Counted from the first letter of the stretch, positions 30,360-42,850 are shown. The stretch is 59,920 nt of DNA from Halobacillus karajensis (GCF_900108515.1 NZ_FNWW01000013.1:1-59920), one strand, 5' to 3'. Numbers and translations: made by a program. The notes: generated from the sequence alone by a model not told the origin.

Positions 30360-30830
30360 ATGCCACGTAAAGGTCCAGTAGCTAAACGTGATGTGTTACC
30401 AGATCCAATGTACAACTCTAAGCTTGTTACTCGTTTGATTAACCAAATTATGGTTAACGGTCAGCGCGGTAAAGCTCAAAAGATTCTTTATAAAGCTTTT
30501 GAACTTGTTCAGGAGCGTAGCGGAAATGAAGCTATGGAAGCTTTTGACCAAGCCATGAAGAATGTAATGCCTGTATTGGAAGTACGCGCTCGTCGTGTAG
30601 GTGGTTCCAACTACCAGGTACCTGTTGAGGTTCGCCCAGAACGTCGTCAGGCTCTAGGCTTGCGTTTCATCGTAAACTATGCGCGTCTTCGCGGAGAAAA
30701 AACGATGGAAGAGCGCTTGGCTAACGAAATTCTAGATGCAGCTAACAACACAGGTGCATCAGTGAAACGTCGTGAAGAAATGCACAAGATGGCGGAAGCT
30801 AACAAAGCATTCGCTCACTATCGCTGGTAA
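30360..30830 (+). CDS. rpsG: Ribosomal protein S7
   Basis: 156 residues. Primary binder of the 16S 3' major domain, helping assemble the 30S head and lining the E site. Typical start [20 protein letters not shown], the beta-hairpin region [19 protein letters not shown] (about 78-96), and the C-terminal [18 protein letters not shown]. Preceded by AAGGGAGGGG; 42 bases separate it from fusA. Confidence 0.98.
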   Translation: MPRKGPVAKRDVLPDPMYNSKLVTRLINQIMVNGQRGKAQKILYKAFELVQERSGNEAMEAFDQAMKNVMPVLEVRARRVGGSNYQVPVEVRPERRQALGLRFIVNYARLRGEKTMEERLANEILDAANNTGASVKRREEMHKMAEANKAFAHYRW

Positions 30831-30872
30831 TCACCACAAAAATAAATGTTCAAACAGGAAGGAGAAAGATGC

Positions 30873-32951
30873 ATGGCTAGAGAGTTCTCCTTGGAAAAGA
30901 CTCGTAATATCGGGATCATGGCTCACATTGACGCTGGTAAAACAACAGCGACAGAGCGTATTCTTTTCTACACAGGACGTATCCACAAAATTGGTGAAAC
31001 TCACGAAGGAGCTTCCCAAATGGACTGGATGGAGCAGGAACAAGAGCGCGGAATCACAATCACTTCCGCCGCTACAACTGCTCAGTGGAAAGGTCACCGT
31101 ATTAACATCATCGATACTCCTGGACACGTAGACTTCACAGTGGAAGTTGAACGTTCCTTGCGTGTACTTGATGGTTCCGTGGCTGTACTTGACGCACAGT
31201 CCGGTGTTGAGCCTCAAACAGAAACAGTTTGGCGCCAAGCTACAACATACGGTGTTCCACGTATCGTATTCATTAACAAAATGGACAAAATTGGTGCAGA
31301 CTTCATCTACTCCCTAGGTACCTTGCAAGATCGCCTTGGAGCGAATGCAGCAGCTGTCCAGCTTCCTATTGGTGCGGAAGATGAATTCGAAGGAATCATT
31401 GACCTAGTAACGATGGAAGCTTACTATTACATGGACGACTTGGGAACTCGTGCAGAAGCACGTGAAATTCCTGACGAGTACAAAGATCAAGCGGAAGAGT
31501 ACCGCGGTAAGCTTGTTGAAGCAGTTGCGGAACTTGACGAAGACTTGATGATGCAATACCTTGAGGGTGAAGAAATCACAAATGAACAGCTTACGAATGC
31601 TATTCGTACAGCTACCCTAAGTGTTGAATTCTACCCGGTATTCTGTGGATCAGCTTTCAAGAACAAAGGTGTCCAATTGCTAATTGATGGGGTAATTGAT
31701 TACCTTCCATCTCCATTGGATGTGCCTCCAATTGAAGGTCACGTTCCACAAACGGAAGAGCACGTTGTACGTAAGTCTGATGACAACGAGCCTTTCTCTG
31801 CATTGGCCTTTAAAGTTGCCACAGACCCTTATGTAGGTAAATTGACATTCTTCCGTGTTTATTCTGGTACATTGAATGCTGGTTCTTACGTGAAAAACTC
31901 TACGAAGGATAAGCGTGAGCGTGTAGGTCGTATCCTGCAAATGCACGCCAACTCTCGTGAAGAGATTTCCACTGTATATGCAGGGGATATCGCTGGTGCA
32001 GTAGGTCTTAAGGACACTGGTACTGGTGATACTCTATGTGATGAAAAGAATCTTGTAATTCTTGAGTCTATGGAATTCCCAGAACCGGTAATCTCTGTAG
32101 CTATTGAACCTAAATCTAAAGCTGACCAAGACAAGATGTCTGTTGCTCTTGGTAAATTGGCTGAAGAAGATCCAACGTTCCAAACTGAAACAAATGTTGA
32201 AACAGGACAAACGATCATTGCTGGAATGGGTGAGCTTCACCTAGACATCATCGTTGACCGCCTGAAGCGTGAGTTTAAAGTTGAAGCGAACATTGGTGCT
32301 CCACAAGTTGCCTATCGTGAAACATTCCGCGGAAGTGCACAAGTGGAAGGTAAGTTCGTACGTCAATCCGGTGGTCGTGGACAATTCGGTCACGTATGGG
32401 TTGAATTCGAACCAAACGAAGAAGGCGCTGGATTCGAATTCGTCAACAAGATTGTCGGAGGTGTCGTACCACGTGAATATATCCCATCTGTAGAGCAAGG
32501 AATTAAAGAATCTATGGAGAACGGTGTATTGGCTGGTTACCCTATGGTCGACATCAAAGCAACTCTTTACGATGGTTCTTATCACGACGTTGACTCTAAC
32601 GAAATGGCCTTTAAAGTCGCCGCATCCATGGCACTTAAAGAAGCGAAAAACAAGTGTAAGCCTGTTCTACTTGAACCAATGATGAAAGTAGAAGTAGTTA
32701 TTCCAGAGGAATACATGGGCGACATCATGGGTGATGTAACTTCCCGTCGTGGACGTGTGGAAGGTATGGAAACTCGTGGTACTGCGCAAGTGGTTAAAGC
32801 ATTTGTTCCACTTTCCGAAATGTTCGGTTACGCAACAGCATTGCGTTCCAACACTCAGGGTCGTGGTACGTATACGATGCACTTCGATCACTATGAAGAA
32901 GTTCCTAAGAGCATCTCTGAGGAAATCATCAAGAAAAATGCTGGTGAATAA
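30873..32951 (+). CDS. fusA: Elongation factor G
   Basis: 692-residue translocase GTPase with the usual five domains. G1 is AHIDAGKTT (residues 17-25), switch [10 protein letters not shown] near 82, and NKMD (INKMDK) near 136. Domain IV, which enters the A site, begins near residue 480 ([15 protein letters not shown]). Moves tRNAs and mRNA after peptide bond formation. ATG 30873 follows AGGAAGGAG at the correct distance; an in-frame ATG 30846 overlaps the intergenic region and is rejected. Confidence 0.98.
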   Translation: MAREFSLEKTRNIGIMAHIDAGKTTATERILFYTGRIHKIGETHEGASQMDWMEQEQERGITITSAATTAQWKGHRINIIDTPGHVDFTVEVERSLRVLDGSVAVLDAQSGVEPQTETVWRQATTYGVPRIVFINKMDKIGADFIYSLGTLQDRLGANAAAVQLPIGAEDEFEGIIDLVTMEAYYYMDDLGTRAEAREIPDEYKDQAEEYRGKLVEAVAELDEDLMMQYLEGEEITNEQLTNAIRTATLSVEFYPVFCGSAFKNKGVQLLIDGVIDYLPSPLDVPPIEGHVPQTEEHVVRKSDDNEPFSALAFKVATDPYVGKLTFFRVYSGTLNAGSYVKNSTKDKRERVGRILQMHANSREEISTVYAGDIAGAVGLKDTGTGDTLCDEKNLVILESMEFPEPVISVAIEPKSKADQDKMSVALGKLAEEDPTFQTETNVETGQTIIAGMGELHLDIIVDRLKREFKVEANIGAPQVAYRETFRGSAQVEGKFVRQSGGRGQFGHVWVEFEPNEEGAGFEFVNKIVGGVVPREYIPSVEQGIKESMENGVLAGYPMVDIKATLYDGSYHDVDSNEMAFKVAASMALKEAKNKCKPVLLEPMMKVEVVIPEEYMGDIMGDVTSRRGRVEGMETRGTAQVVKAFVPLSEMFGYATALRSNTQGRGTYTMHFDHYEEVPKSISEEIIKKNAGE

Positions 32952-32980
32952 TTGATTTTTTAGACGAGTTAAAGTATAAC
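32952..32980 (+). promoter_or_regulatory. Sigma-A promoter of tuf
   Basis: TTGATT (32952-32957), 17 bp, TATAAC (32975-32980), starting right after the fusA stop. Lets tuf be expressed more than the rest of the str operon. Confidence 0.65.
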
Positions 32981-32992
32981 TTGTATTGTAAG

Positions 32993-33021
32993 CTTAGGAG
33001 TAACTATTGCTTACTCCTAAG
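32993..33021 (+). promoter_or_regulatory. Perfect hairpin in the tuf leader
   Basis: 11-bp perfect stem CTTAGGAGTAA / TTACTCCTAAG with a 7-base loop at the 5' end of the transcript expected from the promoter at 32952. No T run follows, so it is not an intrinsic terminator; it could stabilize tuf mRNA. Confidence 0.55.
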
Positions 33022-33077
33022 TTGCATAATAAATCAACAAACTAAAATTGTTACTTATCTAAAGGAGGAAATATACA

Positions 33078-34268
33078 ATGGGTAAAGAAAAATTCGACCG
33101 GTCCAAGTCCCACGTTAACATTGGTACTATTGGACACGTTGACCACGGTAAAACTACTCTAACAGCAGCGATTACTACAGTTCTTCACAAGAAATCTGGT
33201 TCTGGTGAAGCTATGGCATATGACATGATCGACGGTGCTCCAGAAGAGCGTGAGCGTGGAATCACAATCTCCACTGCACACGTTGAGTACGAAACAGAAA
33301 CTCGTCACTATGCCCACGTTGACTGCCCAGGTCACGCTGACTACGTTAAGAACATGATCACTGGTGCTGCTCAAATGGACGGTGCGATCCTAGTTGTATC
33401 CGCAGCTGACGGCCCAATGCCACAAACTCGTGAGCACATCCTACTTTCTAAAAACGTAGGTGTACCAGCAATCGTTGTATTCTTGAACAAAGTTGACATG
33501 GTAGACGACGAAGAGCTTCTTGAACTAGTAGAAATGGAAGTTCGTGACCTTCTTTCTGAGTACGACTTCGATGGTGATGACGTACCAGTAATCAGCGGTT
33601 CTGCTCTTAAAGCTCTTGAAGGTGAAGAGAAGTATGAGCAAGCAATCTTCGATCTAATGGATGCAGTTGATGAGCATGTTCCAACTCCAGACCGTGACAC
33701 GGACAAGCCATTCATGATGCCAGTTGAGGACGTATTCTCAATCACTGGTCGTGGTACAGTTGCTACTGGACGTGTGGAGCGTGGACAAGTTAAAGTCGGT
33801 GACGAAGTTGAAATCATCGGTATGGCTGAAGAGTCCAGCAAGACAACAGTAACTGGTGTTGAAATGTTCCGTAAGCTTCTTGACTATGCAGAAGCTGGCG
33901 ATAACATTGGTGCACTTCTTCGTGGTGTTAACCGCGATGACATCAACCGTGGTCAAGTACTAGCTAAGCCTGGTTCTATTACACCACACACAAACTTCAA
34001 AGCTGAAGTTTATGTGCTAGCAAAAGACGAAGGTGGACGTCACACTCCATTCTTCTCTAACTACCGCCCACAGTTCTACTTCCGTACTACGGATGTAACT
34101 GGCGTTATTCAACTTCCTGAAGGTGTAGAAATGGTTATGCCTGGGGATAACGTTGAAATGACTGTAGAACTTATCTCCCCAATCGCGATCGAAGACGGTA
34201 CACGTTTCTCTATTCGTGAAGGTGGACGTACAGTAGGTTCTGGCGTAGTTTCTGAAATCACTAAATAA
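33078..34268 (+). CDS. tuf: Elongation factor Tu
   Basis: 396-residue GTPase that delivers aminoacyl-tRNA. G1 is GHVDHGKT (19-26), switch [10 protein letters not shown] (81-88), and the guanine motif NKVD (136-139; B. subtilis has NKCD). Domains II and III follow, with the conserved FRTTDVTG and the C-terminal [13 protein letters not shown] 33078 has AAAGGAGGAA. Synonymous codons look strongly biased toward those of highly expressed genes. A strong terminator follows. Confidence 0.98.
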   Translation: MGKEKFDRSKSHVNIGTIGHVDHGKTTLTAAITTVLHKKSGSGEAMAYDMIDGAPEERERGITISTAHVEYETETRHYAHVDCPGHADYVKNMITGAAQMDGAILVVSAADGPMPQTREHILLSKNVGVPAIVVFLNKVDMVDDEELLELVEMEVRDLLSEYDFDGDDVPVISGSALKALEGEEKYEQAIFDLMDAVDEHVPTPDRDTDKPFMMPVEDVFSITGRGTVATGRVERGQVKVGDEVEIIGMAEESSKTTVTGVEMFRKLLDYAEAGDNIGALLRGVNRDDINRGQVLAKPGSITPHTNFKAEVYVLAKDEGGRHTPFFSNYRPQFYFRTTDVTGVIQLPEGVEMVMPGDNVEMTVELISPIAIEDGTRFSIREGGRTVGSGVVSEITK

Positions 34269-34289
34269 TTTCAGCATTACCCATTACAA

Positions 34290-34324
34290 AGAACAACAGC
34301 TATTAGCTGTTGTTCTTTTTTTCT
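34290..34324 (+). terminator. Terminator after tuf
   Basis: 11-bp perfect stem GAACAACAGCT / AGCTGTTGTTC with a tiny loop, followed by seven or more T. It ends the str operon. Confidence 0.95.
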
Positions 34325-34611
34325 ATGGAAAAATCGATCTATAAGATGGGCGGTAGTATTTTTGTAAGATGTACACCAAAGGTTTGGCTCTACACCATTA
34401 AATTGGGTTGTTTTCTAGCCTGCTTATCGTCAATGGAAGGCTCAGTGATAAAGTATGTAAGATATATAAATATGAATGTAATACTACAATGATTTTTAGA
34501 TCAGCCATACTTATCAAAACAAAGGTTGATATTCATGATTCCATTTGTTTTAATAGACCATGGATTTTGAGAACGCGTTTCATTCATTTTCAAGGAATAC
34601 TAGTCTAGCCC
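34325..34611 (+). other. Gene-free interval between tuf and the S10 promoters
   Basis: About 290 AT-rich bases with no convincing gene. The short open frames 34310-34492 and 34408-34608 lack ribosome sites and plausible composition. B. subtilis has ybaC at this place; nothing recognizable of it remains here. No repeat or RNA family was recognized. Confidence 0.6.
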
Positions 34612-34709
34612 TTGAAAAATGTGTTGGACGTTAGTATAATATTTTAAGTGTCCGTAATGAAAAGAATTATGGATTTATCCTTGCAATGACCGGGTTTCTT
34701 CTATATAAT
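34612..34709 (+). promoter_or_regulatory. Two tandem sigma-A promoters of the S10 operon
   Basis: P1: TTGAAA (34612-34617), 17 bp, TATAAT (34635-34640). P2: TTGCAA (34681-34686), 17 bp, TATAAT (34704-34709). Both have perfect -10 boxes and optimal spacing. They drive the long run of ribosomal protein genes from rpsJ onward. Confidence 0.85.
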
Positions 34710-34737
34710 AAGTAATGTTGGTCATAAAAGGCGATGA

Positions 34738-35151
<414 letters not shown>

Positions 35152-35183
35152 ATAAATCGTTAAGATAATAGGAGGTGTAACGG

Positions 35184-35819
35184 ATGACGAAAGGAATCTT
35201 AGGACGTAAAGTCGGCATGACTCAAATTTTCTCCGAAAATGGCGAGTTGATCCCAGTAACAGTCGTTCAAGCTGAGCCAAACGTTGTTCTTCAAAAGAAA
35301 ACAGCTGAAAACGACGGTTATGAAGCGATTCAACTTGGTTTTGCTGATGAAAAGTCAAATCGTTTGAAGAAAGCCGCACAAGGCCATTCTGAAAAAGCAA
35401 ACACAACACCTAAGCGCTACATTCGTGAATTCCGTAATACAAACCTTGATGACTATGAACTTGGTCAAGAGGTTAAAGTTGATATTTTTGAAGCTGGTGA
35501 CGCCATCGACGTTACAGGAACTTCTAAAGGTAAAGGTTTCCAGGGTGCGATTAAGCGCCACAACCAATCCACTGGACCTAAAACACACGGTTCTCGTTTC
35601 CACCGTCGTTCTGGTTCTATGGGGCAAGGTGCTGACCCATCTAAAGTCTTCAAAGGCAAAGGTCTTGCAGGGCAAATGGGTGGAGAGACAGTCACTCTAC
35701 AAAACCTTGAAGTAGTTAAAGTTGACGCTGAGCGTAATCTACTACTTATCAAAGGAAATGTTCCAGGCGCGAAAAAATCTTACGTTAAGATTACAAGTGC
35801 AATTAAGGCTAGCAAATAA
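35184..35819 (+). CDS. rplC: Ribosomal protein L3
   Basis: 211 residues. Early 50S assembly protein near the peptidyl-transferase centre. The central extension carries [15 protein letters not shown] and [20 protein letters not shown] (about 112-152), the loop reaching the A-site side. L3 also assists mini-RNase III, encoded at 15046 in this window, in 23S processing in B. subtilis. ATG 35184 follows AGGAGGTG. Confidence 0.98.
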   Translation: MTKGILGRKVGMTQIFSENGELIPVTVVQAEPNVVLQKKTAENDGYEAIQLGFADEKSNRLKKAAQGHSEKANTTPKRYIREFRNTNLDDYELGQEVKVDIFEAGDAIDVTGTSKGKGFQGAIKRHNQSTGPKTHGSRFHRRSGSMGQGADPSKVFKGKGLAGQMGGETVTLQNLEVVKVDAERNLLLIKGNVPGAKKSYVKITSAIKASK

Positions 35820-35840
35820 TAAACGAAGGGAGGATATGTC

Positions 35841-36464
35841 ATGCCTAAAGTAGCACTATTAAACCAAGGCGGTTCAAACGTTGGTGAAATCGAACTAAAC
35901 GAGTCCGTTTTTGGGATTGAACCTAATACTCACGTATTACACGAAACTGTGTTGATGCAACGCGCGAATCTTCGCCAAGGCACACACAAAGTTAAAGGAC
36001 GTTCGGAAGTTAGCGGCGGTGGACGTAAACCATGGCGCCAAAAAGGTACAGGACGCGCGCGTCAAGGATCCATCCGTGCTCCACAATGGGTAGGTGGCGG
36101 AACTGTATTCGGTCCAACACCACGCAGCTACAGCTACACAATTCCTAAAAAAGTACGTCGTTTGGCACTTCAATCTGCTTTCTCTTCTAAAGTGAAAGAA
36201 GAAAACATCATTGTTCTTGAAAGCCTATCTCTAGATGCTCCAAAAACAAAAGAAGTGGTGAACATTCTTAAGGCACTAGATGTTAACGAGAAAGCATTGA
36301 TCGTCACTGCTGAGGAAGACGAAAATGTAACTCTTTCTTCTAATAACATCCCTACAGTGAAAAGTATTCCTGTAGAACAAGTAAGTGTGTTAGACTTGCT
36401 AACGCATGACAAGCTGATCCTTACTAAGGAAGCAGCTGAAAAAGCAGGGGAGGTGCTCTCATAA
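35841..36464 (+). CDS. rplD: Ribosomal protein L4
   Basis: 207 residues. The extended loop that lines the peptide exit tunnel is seen in [20 protein letters not shown] (about 54-73), with macrolide-relevant residues unaltered as far as I can tell. In E. coli L4 represses the S10 operon, but that mechanism is not general in Bacillus. Its stop overlaps the rplW start by one base (TAATG). Confidence 0.97.
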   Translation: MPKVALLNQGGSNVGEIELNESVFGIEPNTHVLHETVLMQRANLRQGTHKVKGRSEVSGGGRKPWRQKGTGRARQGSIRAPQWVGGGTVFGPTPRSYSYTIPKKVRRLALQSAFSSKVKEENIIVLESLSLDAPKTKEVVNILKALDVNEKALIVTAEEDENVTLSSNNIPTVKSIPVEQVSVLDLLTHDKLILTKEAAEKAGEVLS

Positions 36465-36751
36465 TGAAAGAACCACGCGATATCATCAAGCGCCCTGTCA
36501 TTACTGAACATTCTGCTGATCTTATGGGAGAAAAGAAATATACGTTCGAAGTTAGCCCGAAAGCTAACAAAACTGAGATTAAAAAAGCAGTTGAAGAAAT
36601 CTTTGGTGTAAATGTTGCTTCTGTCAACACTATGAACCTTAAAGGTAAATTCAAACGTATGGGTCGTTACGGCGGCTACCGCTCCGATCGTAAGAAAGCA
36701 GTTATCACTTTGACTCAGGACAGTGAAGAACTAGAATTCTTCGAAGTTTAA
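36464..36751 (+). CDS. rplW: Ribosomal protein L23
   Basis: 95 residues. Lies at the tunnel exit and is the docking site for trigger factor and SRP. Typical start [20 protein letters not shown] and the loop [20 protein letters not shown] (about 64-83). Translationally coupled to rplD through the one-base overlap. Confidence 0.97.
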   Translation: MKEPRDIIKRPVITEHSADLMGEKKYTFEVSPKANKTEIKKAVEEIFGVNVASVNTMNLKGKFKRMGRYGGYRSDRKKAVITLTQDSEELEFFEV

Positions 36752-36787
36752 AATATACTAAATGATAAATGAAGGAGGGAAATAAAG

Positions 36788-37621
36788 ATGGCGATTAAAA
36801 AGTTCAGACCAATTACTAACGGTCGTCGACACATGTCAGTTTCTGATTTCGCTGAAATCACTACTGACAAACCTGAACGCTCCCTGGTCACTCCACTTCA
36901 CAAAAAAGGTGGACGTAACAACCAAGGTAAGCTGACAGTTCGTCATCAGGGCGGAGGTCATAAGCGTCAGTATCGTATTATTGACTTTAAGCGTGACAAA
37001 GATGGAATACCTGGACGCGTTGCTACAATCGAATACGATCCGAACCGCTCCGCTAATATTGCACTAATCAACTATGTTGATGGTGAAAAACGTTACATCC
37101 TAGCTCCTAAAGGTGTTAAGGTAGGAACGGAAATTCTTTCTGGTGAAGGTGCAGATATTAAACCAGGTAACGCCCTTCAACTTAAAGATATTCCAGTTGG
37201 TACAATTGTACACAACGTAGAATTGAAACCAGGACGCGGAGGACAACTCGTCCGTTCTGCAGGTGCTTCTGCACAAATTCTTGGTCGTGAAGAAAAATAT
37301 ACGCTCGTACGCCTTACTTCTGGTGAAGTTCGTCTAGTGCTAAGCTCTTGCCGCGCAACAATCGGTCAAGTAGGTAACTTGGAGCACGAACTGATCAGTG
37401 TAGGTAAAGCTGGACGTTCTCGTTGGAAAGGTAAGCGCCCTACAGTACGTGGTTCTGTTATGAACCCTAGTGATCACCCGCACGGTGGTGGTGAAGGACG
37501 CGCACCAATCGGTATGCCATCTCCTGTATCTCCATGGGGTAAACCAACTCTTGGATACAAGACGAGAAAACGCAACAAACCGTCTGATAAATATATCGTA
37601 CGCAGACGCGGTAAAAAATAA
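36788..37621 (+). CDS. rplB: Ribosomal protein L2
   Basis: 277 residues; one of the most conserved 50S proteins, needed for subunit association and peptidyl transfer. The C-terminal signature [18 protein letters not shown] near 224-241 includes the essential histidine, followed by [17 protein letters not shown] 36788 follows GAAGGAGGG. Confidence 0.98.
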   Translation: MAIKKFRPITNGRRHMSVSDFAEITTDKPERSLVTPLHKKGGRNNQGKLTVRHQGGGHKRQYRIIDFKRDKDGIPGRVATIEYDPNRSANIALINYVDGEKRYILAPKGVKVGTEILSGEGADIKPGNALQLKDIPVGTIVHNVELKPGRGGQLVRSAGASAQILGREEKYTLVRLTSGEVRLVLSSCRATIGQVGNLEHELISVGKAGRSRWKGKRPTVRGSVMNPSDHPHGGGEGRAPIGMPSPVSPWGKPTLGYKTRKRNKPSDKYIVRRRGKK

Positions 37622-37678
37622 CGGGATTGTCGGGCGGGCAATAGAACCCGTCTCTCAATCACGAAGGGAGGTTTATTC

Positions 37679-37957
37679 ATGGGCCGCAGCCTGAAAAAAG
37701 GACCTTTTGTAGATGATCATTTAATGAAAAAAGTCGAAAAGTTGAACGAAGATAATAAACAGCAGGTCGTGAAGACTTGGTCTCGCCGTTCTACTATCTT
37801 CCCTAACTTCGTCGGACACACGATTGCCGTTTATGACGGTCGTAAGCACGTACCAGTTTATGTGACTGAAGACATGGTTGGTCACAAACTAGGTGAATTC
37901 GCGCCATCCCGTACGTTCAAGGGACACTCTGGCGACGATAAGAAAACAAAACGTTAA
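37679..37957 (+). CDS. rpsS: Ribosomal protein S19
   Basis: 92 residues. 30S head protein near the A-site finger bridge. Begins [20 protein letters not shown] and has the conserved [20 protein letters not shown] (about 34-53) and [12 protein letters not shown] near the end. AAGGGAGG precedes ATG 37679. Confidence 0.98.
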   Translation: MGRSLKKGPFVDDHLMKKVEKLNEDNKQQVVKTWSRRSTIFPNFVGHTIAVYDGRKHVPVYVTEDMVGHKLGEFAPSRTFKGHSGDDKKTKR

Positions 37958-37977
37958 TATAGAGAGGAGGCACTCTA

Positions 37978-38319
37978 ATGCAAGCTAAAGCAGTTGCTAA
38001 AACCGTACGTATCGCTCCTCGTAAAGCTCGTTTGGTAATTGATTTAATTCGAGGAAAAAATGTAGGCGAAGCACTAGCGACACTTCGTCTAACACAGCGT
38101 GGTGCATCTCCAGTAGTTGAGAAACTTCTTAACTCTGCGATCGCTAACGCAGAACACAATTATGAAATGGACCCGGAAAACTTATACGTTTCCGAAGCGT
38201 TTGTAAATGAAGGCGTAACTCTTAAACGATTCCGCCCTCGCGCAATGGGCCGTGCAAGCCAAATCAACAAACGCACCAGCCACATTACAGTGGTCGTATC
38301 AGAAAAAAAGGAGGGATAA
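37978..38319 (+). CDS. rplV: Ribosomal protein L22
   Basis: 113 residues. Its long beta-hairpin ([20 protein letters not shown], about 84-103) contacts the exit tunnel at the constriction and is the macrolide-resistance hot spot; no deletion is visible. ATG 37978 follows GAGAGGAGGCAC; 3 bases separate it from rpsC. Confidence 0.97.
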   Translation: MQAKAVAKTVRIAPRKARLVIDLIRGKNVGEALATLRLTQRGASPVVEKLLNSAIANAEHNYEMDPENLYVSEAFVNEGVTLKRFRPRAMGRASQINKRTSHITVVVSEKKEG

Positions 38320-38322
38320 TCA

Positions 38323-38964
38323 GTGGGTCAAAAAATTAATCCGGTAGGTCTTCGAATCGGCGTCATCCGCGATTGGGAATCCAAGTGGTACGCTGGCAAA
38401 GACTATGCAGACTTGTTACATGAAGACATTAAGATTCGTGAATATGTTGAAAATCGTCTTAAAGATGCTGCGCTTTCTACTGTAGAAATTGAACGTGCAG
38501 CAAACCGTGTAAACATTACTGTGCACACAGCTAAGCCAGGAATGGTTATCGGTAAAGGCGGTTCTGAAGTAGAAGCACTTCGTAAAGCTTTAAACCAACT
38601 AACTGGTAAACGCGTTCACATCAACATCGTTGAAGTGAAGAAGCCAGACCTAGATGCTACTCTTGTAGCTGATAACATTGCACGTCAATTGGAAAACCGC
38701 GTATCTTTCCGTCGTGCTCAAAAACAAACGATCCAACGCGCTATGCGTGCAGGAGCTAAAGGTATTCGTACTCAAGTATCTGGTCGTCTAGGTGGCGCGG
38801 ATATCGCTCGTGCTGAATATTACAGTGAAGGAACAGTACCACTACACACACTTCGTGCAGATATCGACTACGGAACTGCAGAAGCTGACACTACTTACGG
38901 TAAGCTTGGTGTTAAAGTGTGGATTTATCGTGGAGAAGTCCTTCCAACTAAAACAGACAAGTAA
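38323..38964 (+). CDS. rpsC: Ribosomal protein S3
   Basis: 213 residues. Forms part of the mRNA entry tunnel and helicase. The KH-type domain includes [20 protein letters not shown] (about 71-90), and the C-terminal domain has [20 protein letters not shown] 38323 follows AAAGGAGGGATAATCA; this non-ATG start is within normal use in this cluster. Confidence 0.97.
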   Translation: MGQKINPVGLRIGVIRDWESKWYAGKDYADLLHEDIKIREYVENRLKDAALSTVEIERAANRVNITVHTAKPGMVIGKGGSEVEALRKALNQLTGKRVHINIVEVKKPDLDATLVADNIARQLENRVSFRRAQKQTIQRAMRAGAKGIRTQVSGRLGGADIARAEYYSEGTVPLHTLRADIDYGTAEADTTYGKLGVKVWIYRGEVLPTKTDK

Positions 38965-38982
38965 GGAAGGGGGAAAAGCATT

Positions 38983-39607
<625 letters not shown>

Positions 39608-39631
39608 TAGATGAGAGGAGGTCACCCTCAC

Positions 39632-39895
39632 ATGACTGAACGTAATAATCGTAAAGTTTATACTGGCCGTGTCGTTTCTGACAAAATGGATAAAACCATC
39701 ACTGTACTAGTAGAAACTTATAAGTTCCACAAGCTTTACGGCAAGCGCGTAAAGTATTCCAAAAAGTTCAAAGCACATGACGAAAACAACCAAGCTAAAA
39801 ACGGTGATATCGTAAGCATCATGGAAACTCGTCCATTATCTGCTTCCAAGCGTTTCCGTTTGCTAGAAGTTGTTGAAGAGTCTGTCATTATCTAA
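39632..39895 (+). CDS. rpsQ: Ribosomal protein S17
   Basis: 87-residue OB-fold protein binding 16S helix 11 and the body of the 30S. The core reads [20 protein letters not shown] (about 8-27) and [18 protein letters not shown] near the end. ATG 39632 follows GAGGAGGTCACCC; the ATG at 39611 is within the ribosome-site region. Confidence 0.95.
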   Translation: MTERNNRKVYTGRVVSDKMDKTITVLVETYKFHKLYGKRVKYSKKFKAHDENNQAKNGDIVSIMETRPLSASKRFRLLEVVEESVII

Positions 39896-39937
39896 ATAAA
39901 GTTCGCTCGGAGTTAATCCGAAGGGAGGTTACATGGT

Positions 39938-40306
39938 ATGATTCAACAGGAGTCTCGTCTGAAAGTTGCAGATAACTCTGGTGCTCGTGAAATCCAAACG
40001 ATTAAAGTATTGGGTGGATCCGGCCGTAAAACAGCAAACATTGGTGATATCATCACGGCTACTGTGAAACAGGCAACACCAGGAGGCGTTGTTAAAAAAG
40101 GTGAAGTAGTAAAAGCTGTTATCGTACGTTCTAAGAGTGGGGTACGCCGTAAAGATGGTTCTTACATCCGTTTTGATGAAAACGCAGCAGTAATCGTGCG
40201 TGATGACAAAGGACCACGCGGTACTCGTATCTTTGGACCGGTAGCTCGTGAACTTCGTGATGCTAAATTCATGAAGATTGTATCTCTTGCTCCAGAAGTA
40301 TTATAA
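39938..40306 (+). CDS. rplN: Ribosomal protein L14
   Basis: 122 residues. Beta-barrel protein at the subunit interface forming bridge B8 and the binding site of silencing factor RsfS. Starts [20 protein letters not shown] and carries [17 protein letters not shown] (about 98-114). AAGGGAGG precedes ATG 39938. Confidence 0.98.
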   Translation: MIQQESRLKVADNSGAREIQTIKVLGGSGRKTANIGDIITATVKQATPGGVVKKGEVVKAVIVRSKSGVRRKDGSYIRFDENAAVIVRDDKGPRGTRIFGPVARELRDAKFMKIVSLAPEVL

Positions 40307-40346
40307 AAGCCTGAATGAAATGCCTTGTTAAGGAGGTGCGCGAAGA

Positions 40347-40658
40347 ATGCACGTAAAAAAAGGTGACAAAGTAATGGTTATTACTGGTAAGGATAAAGGC
40401 AAGCAAGGAACTATCCTTGAAGCTTATCCGAAAAAAGATCGTGTCCTTGTTGAGGGTGTGAACGAAGTGAAAAAACACGCTAAACCTTCTCAAGAAAACC
40501 CGCAGGGTGGTATCTTGACACAAGAAGCAGCGATCCACGTATCCAACGTAATGCCAATCGACCCTAAGACTGGTGAGCCGACACGTGTTGGTTACAAAGT
40601 CGAGGACGGCAAGAAAGTTCGTATCGCGAAAAAATCTGGTGAAGCGCTAGATAAATAA
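40347..40658 (+). CDS. rplX: Ribosomal protein L24
   Basis: 103 residues with an N-terminal KOW motif ([20 protein letters not shown], about 6-25). Initiates 50S assembly at the 23S 5' domain. The block [20 protein letters not shown] is typical. ATG 40347 follows AAGGAGGTGCG. Confidence 0.97.
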   Translation: MHVKKGDKVMVITGKDKGKQGTILEAYPKKDRVLVEGVNEVKKHAKPSQENPQGGILTQEAAIHVSNVMPIDPKTGEPTRVGYKVEDGKKVRIAKKSGEALDK

Positions 40659-40684
40659 GCCATACAGGAAAGGAGGGCCACACG

Positions 40685-41224
40685 ATGAACGAACTAAAGA
40701 AACAATATCAAGAAGAAGTTGTTCCATCTTTGATGAACAAATTTGAATATGATTCTATTATGCAGACACCAAAAGTTGAGAAAATTGTTGTCAACATGGG
40801 TGTGGGTGACGCTGTTCAAAACGCGAAAGCACTTGACACAGCAGTTGAAGAACTAACATTGATTACTGGTCAGAAGCCAGTTATCACTAAAGCGAAGAAA
40901 TCAATTGCAGGATTCCGCCTACGTGAAGGTATGCCAATCGGTGCGAAAGTTACACTTCGTGGAGAGCGTATGTACGAATTCCTCCAAAAGCTGATTGCAG
41001 TATCTCTACCACGTGTGCGTGACTTCCGTGGTATTTCCAAGAAAGCTTTTGACGGTCGTGGAAACTACACGCTTGGTATTAAAGAGCAATTGATTTTCCC
41101 AGAGATCGATTACGATAAGGTTAACAAAGTGCGTGGTATGGATATCGTTATTGTCACAACTGCTGACTCTGACGAAGAAGCACGTGAACTATTAGCTCAG
41201 TTCGGTATGCCGTTCCAAAAATAA
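40685..41224 (+). CDS. rplE: Ribosomal protein L5
   Basis: 179 residues. Binds 5S rRNA and bridges to the 30S head. Typical elements: [20 protein letters not shown] (about 29-48), [20 protein letters not shown] (about 60-80) and the C-terminal [28 protein letters not shown] lies before ATG 40685. Confidence 0.98.
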   Translation: MNELKKQYQEEVVPSLMNKFEYDSIMQTPKVEKIVVNMGVGDAVQNAKALDTAVEELTLITGQKPVITKAKKSIAGFRLREGMPIGAKVTLRGERMYEFLQKLIAVSLPRVRDFRGISKKAFDGRGNYTLGIKEQLIFPEIDYDKVNKVRGMDIVIVTTADSDEEARELLAQFGMPFQK

Positions 41225-41250
41225 TGAGCTAACTATAAGGAGGGAAAATA

Positions 41251-41436
41251 GTGGCTAAAAAATCAATGGTCGCGAAGCAACAGCGTAAACAGAAGTACCA
41301 AGTACGCGAATACACTCGTTGTGAACGCTGCGGACGTCCGCACTCCGTACTTCGTAAGTTTAAGCTTTGCCGTATTTGTTTCCGTGAACTTGCATATAAA
41401 GGTCAAATCCCTGGTGTCAAAAAAGCCAGCTGGTAA
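41251..41436 (+). CDS. rpsN: Ribosomal protein S14, zinc-binding type Z
   Basis: 61-residue short C+ form; CxxC pairs at 24/27 and 40/43 bind zinc. Zinc-free longer S14 paralogues are usually encoded elsewhere and used under zinc shortage. GTG 41251 follows AAGGAGGGAAAATA. Assembles late into the 30S head next to S3 and S10. Confidence 0.96.
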   Translation: MAKKSMVAKQQRKQKYQVREYTRCERCGRPHSVLRKFKLCRICFRELAYKGQIPGVKKASW

Positions 41437-41466
41437 ACCCGAAACAGGGAAGGAGGTTAATGAGTT

Positions 41467-41865
41467 ATGACAATGACAGATCCAATTGCAGATATGCTGA
41501 CACGTATTCGTAACGCTAACATGGTGCGTCACGAGAAGCTTGAACTACCAGCTTCCAACGTTAAAAAAGAAATCGCTGATATCCTTAAGCGTGAAGGTTT
41601 TGTGCGTGATTATGAATTTGTTGAAGACAACAAACAAGGTGTCCTTCGCATTTTCCTTAAGTACGGTCAAAACAATGAACGTGTAATTTCCGGTGTGAAG
41701 CGTATCAGTAAACCAGGTCTACGTGTTTACGCTAACGCTGAAGAACTTCCGAAAGTTCTTAACGGTCTAGGCGTAGCCGTCGTATCTACTTCAAAAGGTG
41801 TATTGACAGATAAAGAAGCTCGTGAACAAGCCATCGGTGGCGAAGTTCTAGCTTACATCTGGTAA
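41467..41865 (+). CDS. rpsH: Ribosomal protein S8
   Basis: 132 residues. Binds helix 21 of 16S rRNA; in E. coli it also represses the spc operon, but no such site is evident here. The start [20 protein letters not shown] and C-terminal [20 protein letters not shown] are classical. GGAAGGAGG precedes ATG 41467; the nearby ATG 41473 is possible. Confidence 0.97.
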   Translation: MTMTDPIADMLTRIRNANMVRHEKLELPASNVKKEIADILKREGFVRDYEFVEDNKQGVLRIFLKYGQNNERVISGVKRISKPGLRVYANAEELPKVLNGLGVAVVSTSKGVLTDKEAREQAIGGEVLAYIW

Positions 41866-41895
41866 AAAAACAGATCAGACAGGAGGTGCAAAAAT

Positions 41896-42432
41896 ATGTC
41901 TCGCGTAGGTTTAAAATCACTTGAAATCCCTGAGGGTGTAGAAATCATTCAGGATGACAACACGATTACGGTTAAAGGTCCAAAAGGAGAATTAACTCGT
42001 ACATTCCACAAGGACATCACAGTTAAAGTTGAGGACAACATTCTTACTGTAGAGCGTCCAAGTGATCACAAAGATCACCGTGCTCTTCACGGAACTACAC
42101 GCAGCCTGATCGGTAACATGGTTGAAGGTGTTTCTAAAGGCTTCGAGAAAAGCCTTGAAATCATCGGTGTTGGTTACCGTGCTCAAAAACAGGGCCAAAC
42201 AGTAGTAATCAACGCTGGTTACTCTCACCCTGTTGAGATCGAAAACCATGAAGGTATCGAAATTGAAGTACCTGCTAACACAAAAGTTACCGTTAAAGGT
42301 ATCGATAAAGAACTAGTTGGTGCTGTTGCTGCGAAGATTCGTGCTATCCGTCCTCCAGAGCCTTATAAAGGTAAAGGAATTCGCTACGAAGGCGAATATG
42401 TACGCAGAAAAGAAGGTAAAACAGCTAAGTAA
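41896..42432 (+). CDS. rplF: Ribosomal protein L6
   Basis: 178 residues; two similar domains. Sits near the sarcin-ricin loop at the factor-binding site. The C-terminal signature [20 protein letters not shown] (about 151-170) is intact. ATG 41896 follows AGGAGGTGC. Confidence 0.98.
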   Translation: MSRVGLKSLEIPEGVEIIQDDNTITVKGPKGELTRTFHKDITVKVEDNILTVERPSDHKDHRALHGTTRSLIGNMVEGVSKGFEKSLEIIGVGYRAQKQGQTVVINAGYSHPVEIENHEGIEIEVPANTKVTVKGIDKELVGAVAAKIRAIRPPEPYKGKGIRYEGEYVRRKEGKTAK

Positions 42433-42467
42433 GGTTCATAGCTAATGTATAGAAAGGAGTGACCCTG

Positions 42468-42830
42468 ATGATCACGAAGGCAGATAAAAATGTCGTACGT
42501 AAAAAGCGTCATGCCCGCGTTCGTAAGAATGTTTTCGGAACAGCTGAACGCCCGCGTTTGAACGTATATCGCTCTAACAAACACATTTATGCTCAGCTAA
42601 TCAACGATGAAAGCCAAGTAACAGTAGCCAGTGCATCTACTGTAGACAATGACTTCAACCTTGATGCTACAGGCAATGTAGAGGCAGCTCAAAAAGTTGG
42701 TGAATTGGTAGCAAAGCGTGCGATTGACAACGGATATAAAGTTGTTGTATTCGACCGTGGAGGTTACTTATATCATGGACGTGTGAAAGCACTAGCTGAA
42801 GCCGCTCGCGAAGCCGGCCTAGAATTTTAA
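42468..42830 (+). CDS. rplR: Ribosomal protein L18
   Basis: 120 residues. Binds 5S rRNA together with L5. The start [19 protein letters not shown] is the family N-terminus, and the end [20 protein letters not shown] is typical. ATG 42468 follows AAAGGAGTGACC; an in-frame GTG at 42459 is part of that ribosome site. Confidence 0.96.
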   Translation: MITKADKNVVRKKRHARVRKNVFGTAERPRLNVYRSNKHIYAQLINDESQVTVASASTVDNDFNLDATGNVEAAQKVGELVAKRAIDNGYKVVVFDRGGYLYHGRVKALAEAAREAGLEF

Positions 42831-42850
42831 TAGATAAAGGAGGGACATAA

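Noticed and set aside
34310-34608. Two short overlapping open frames after tuf
   Set aside because: No ribosome sites, poor composition, and they begin in or just after the tuf terminator.
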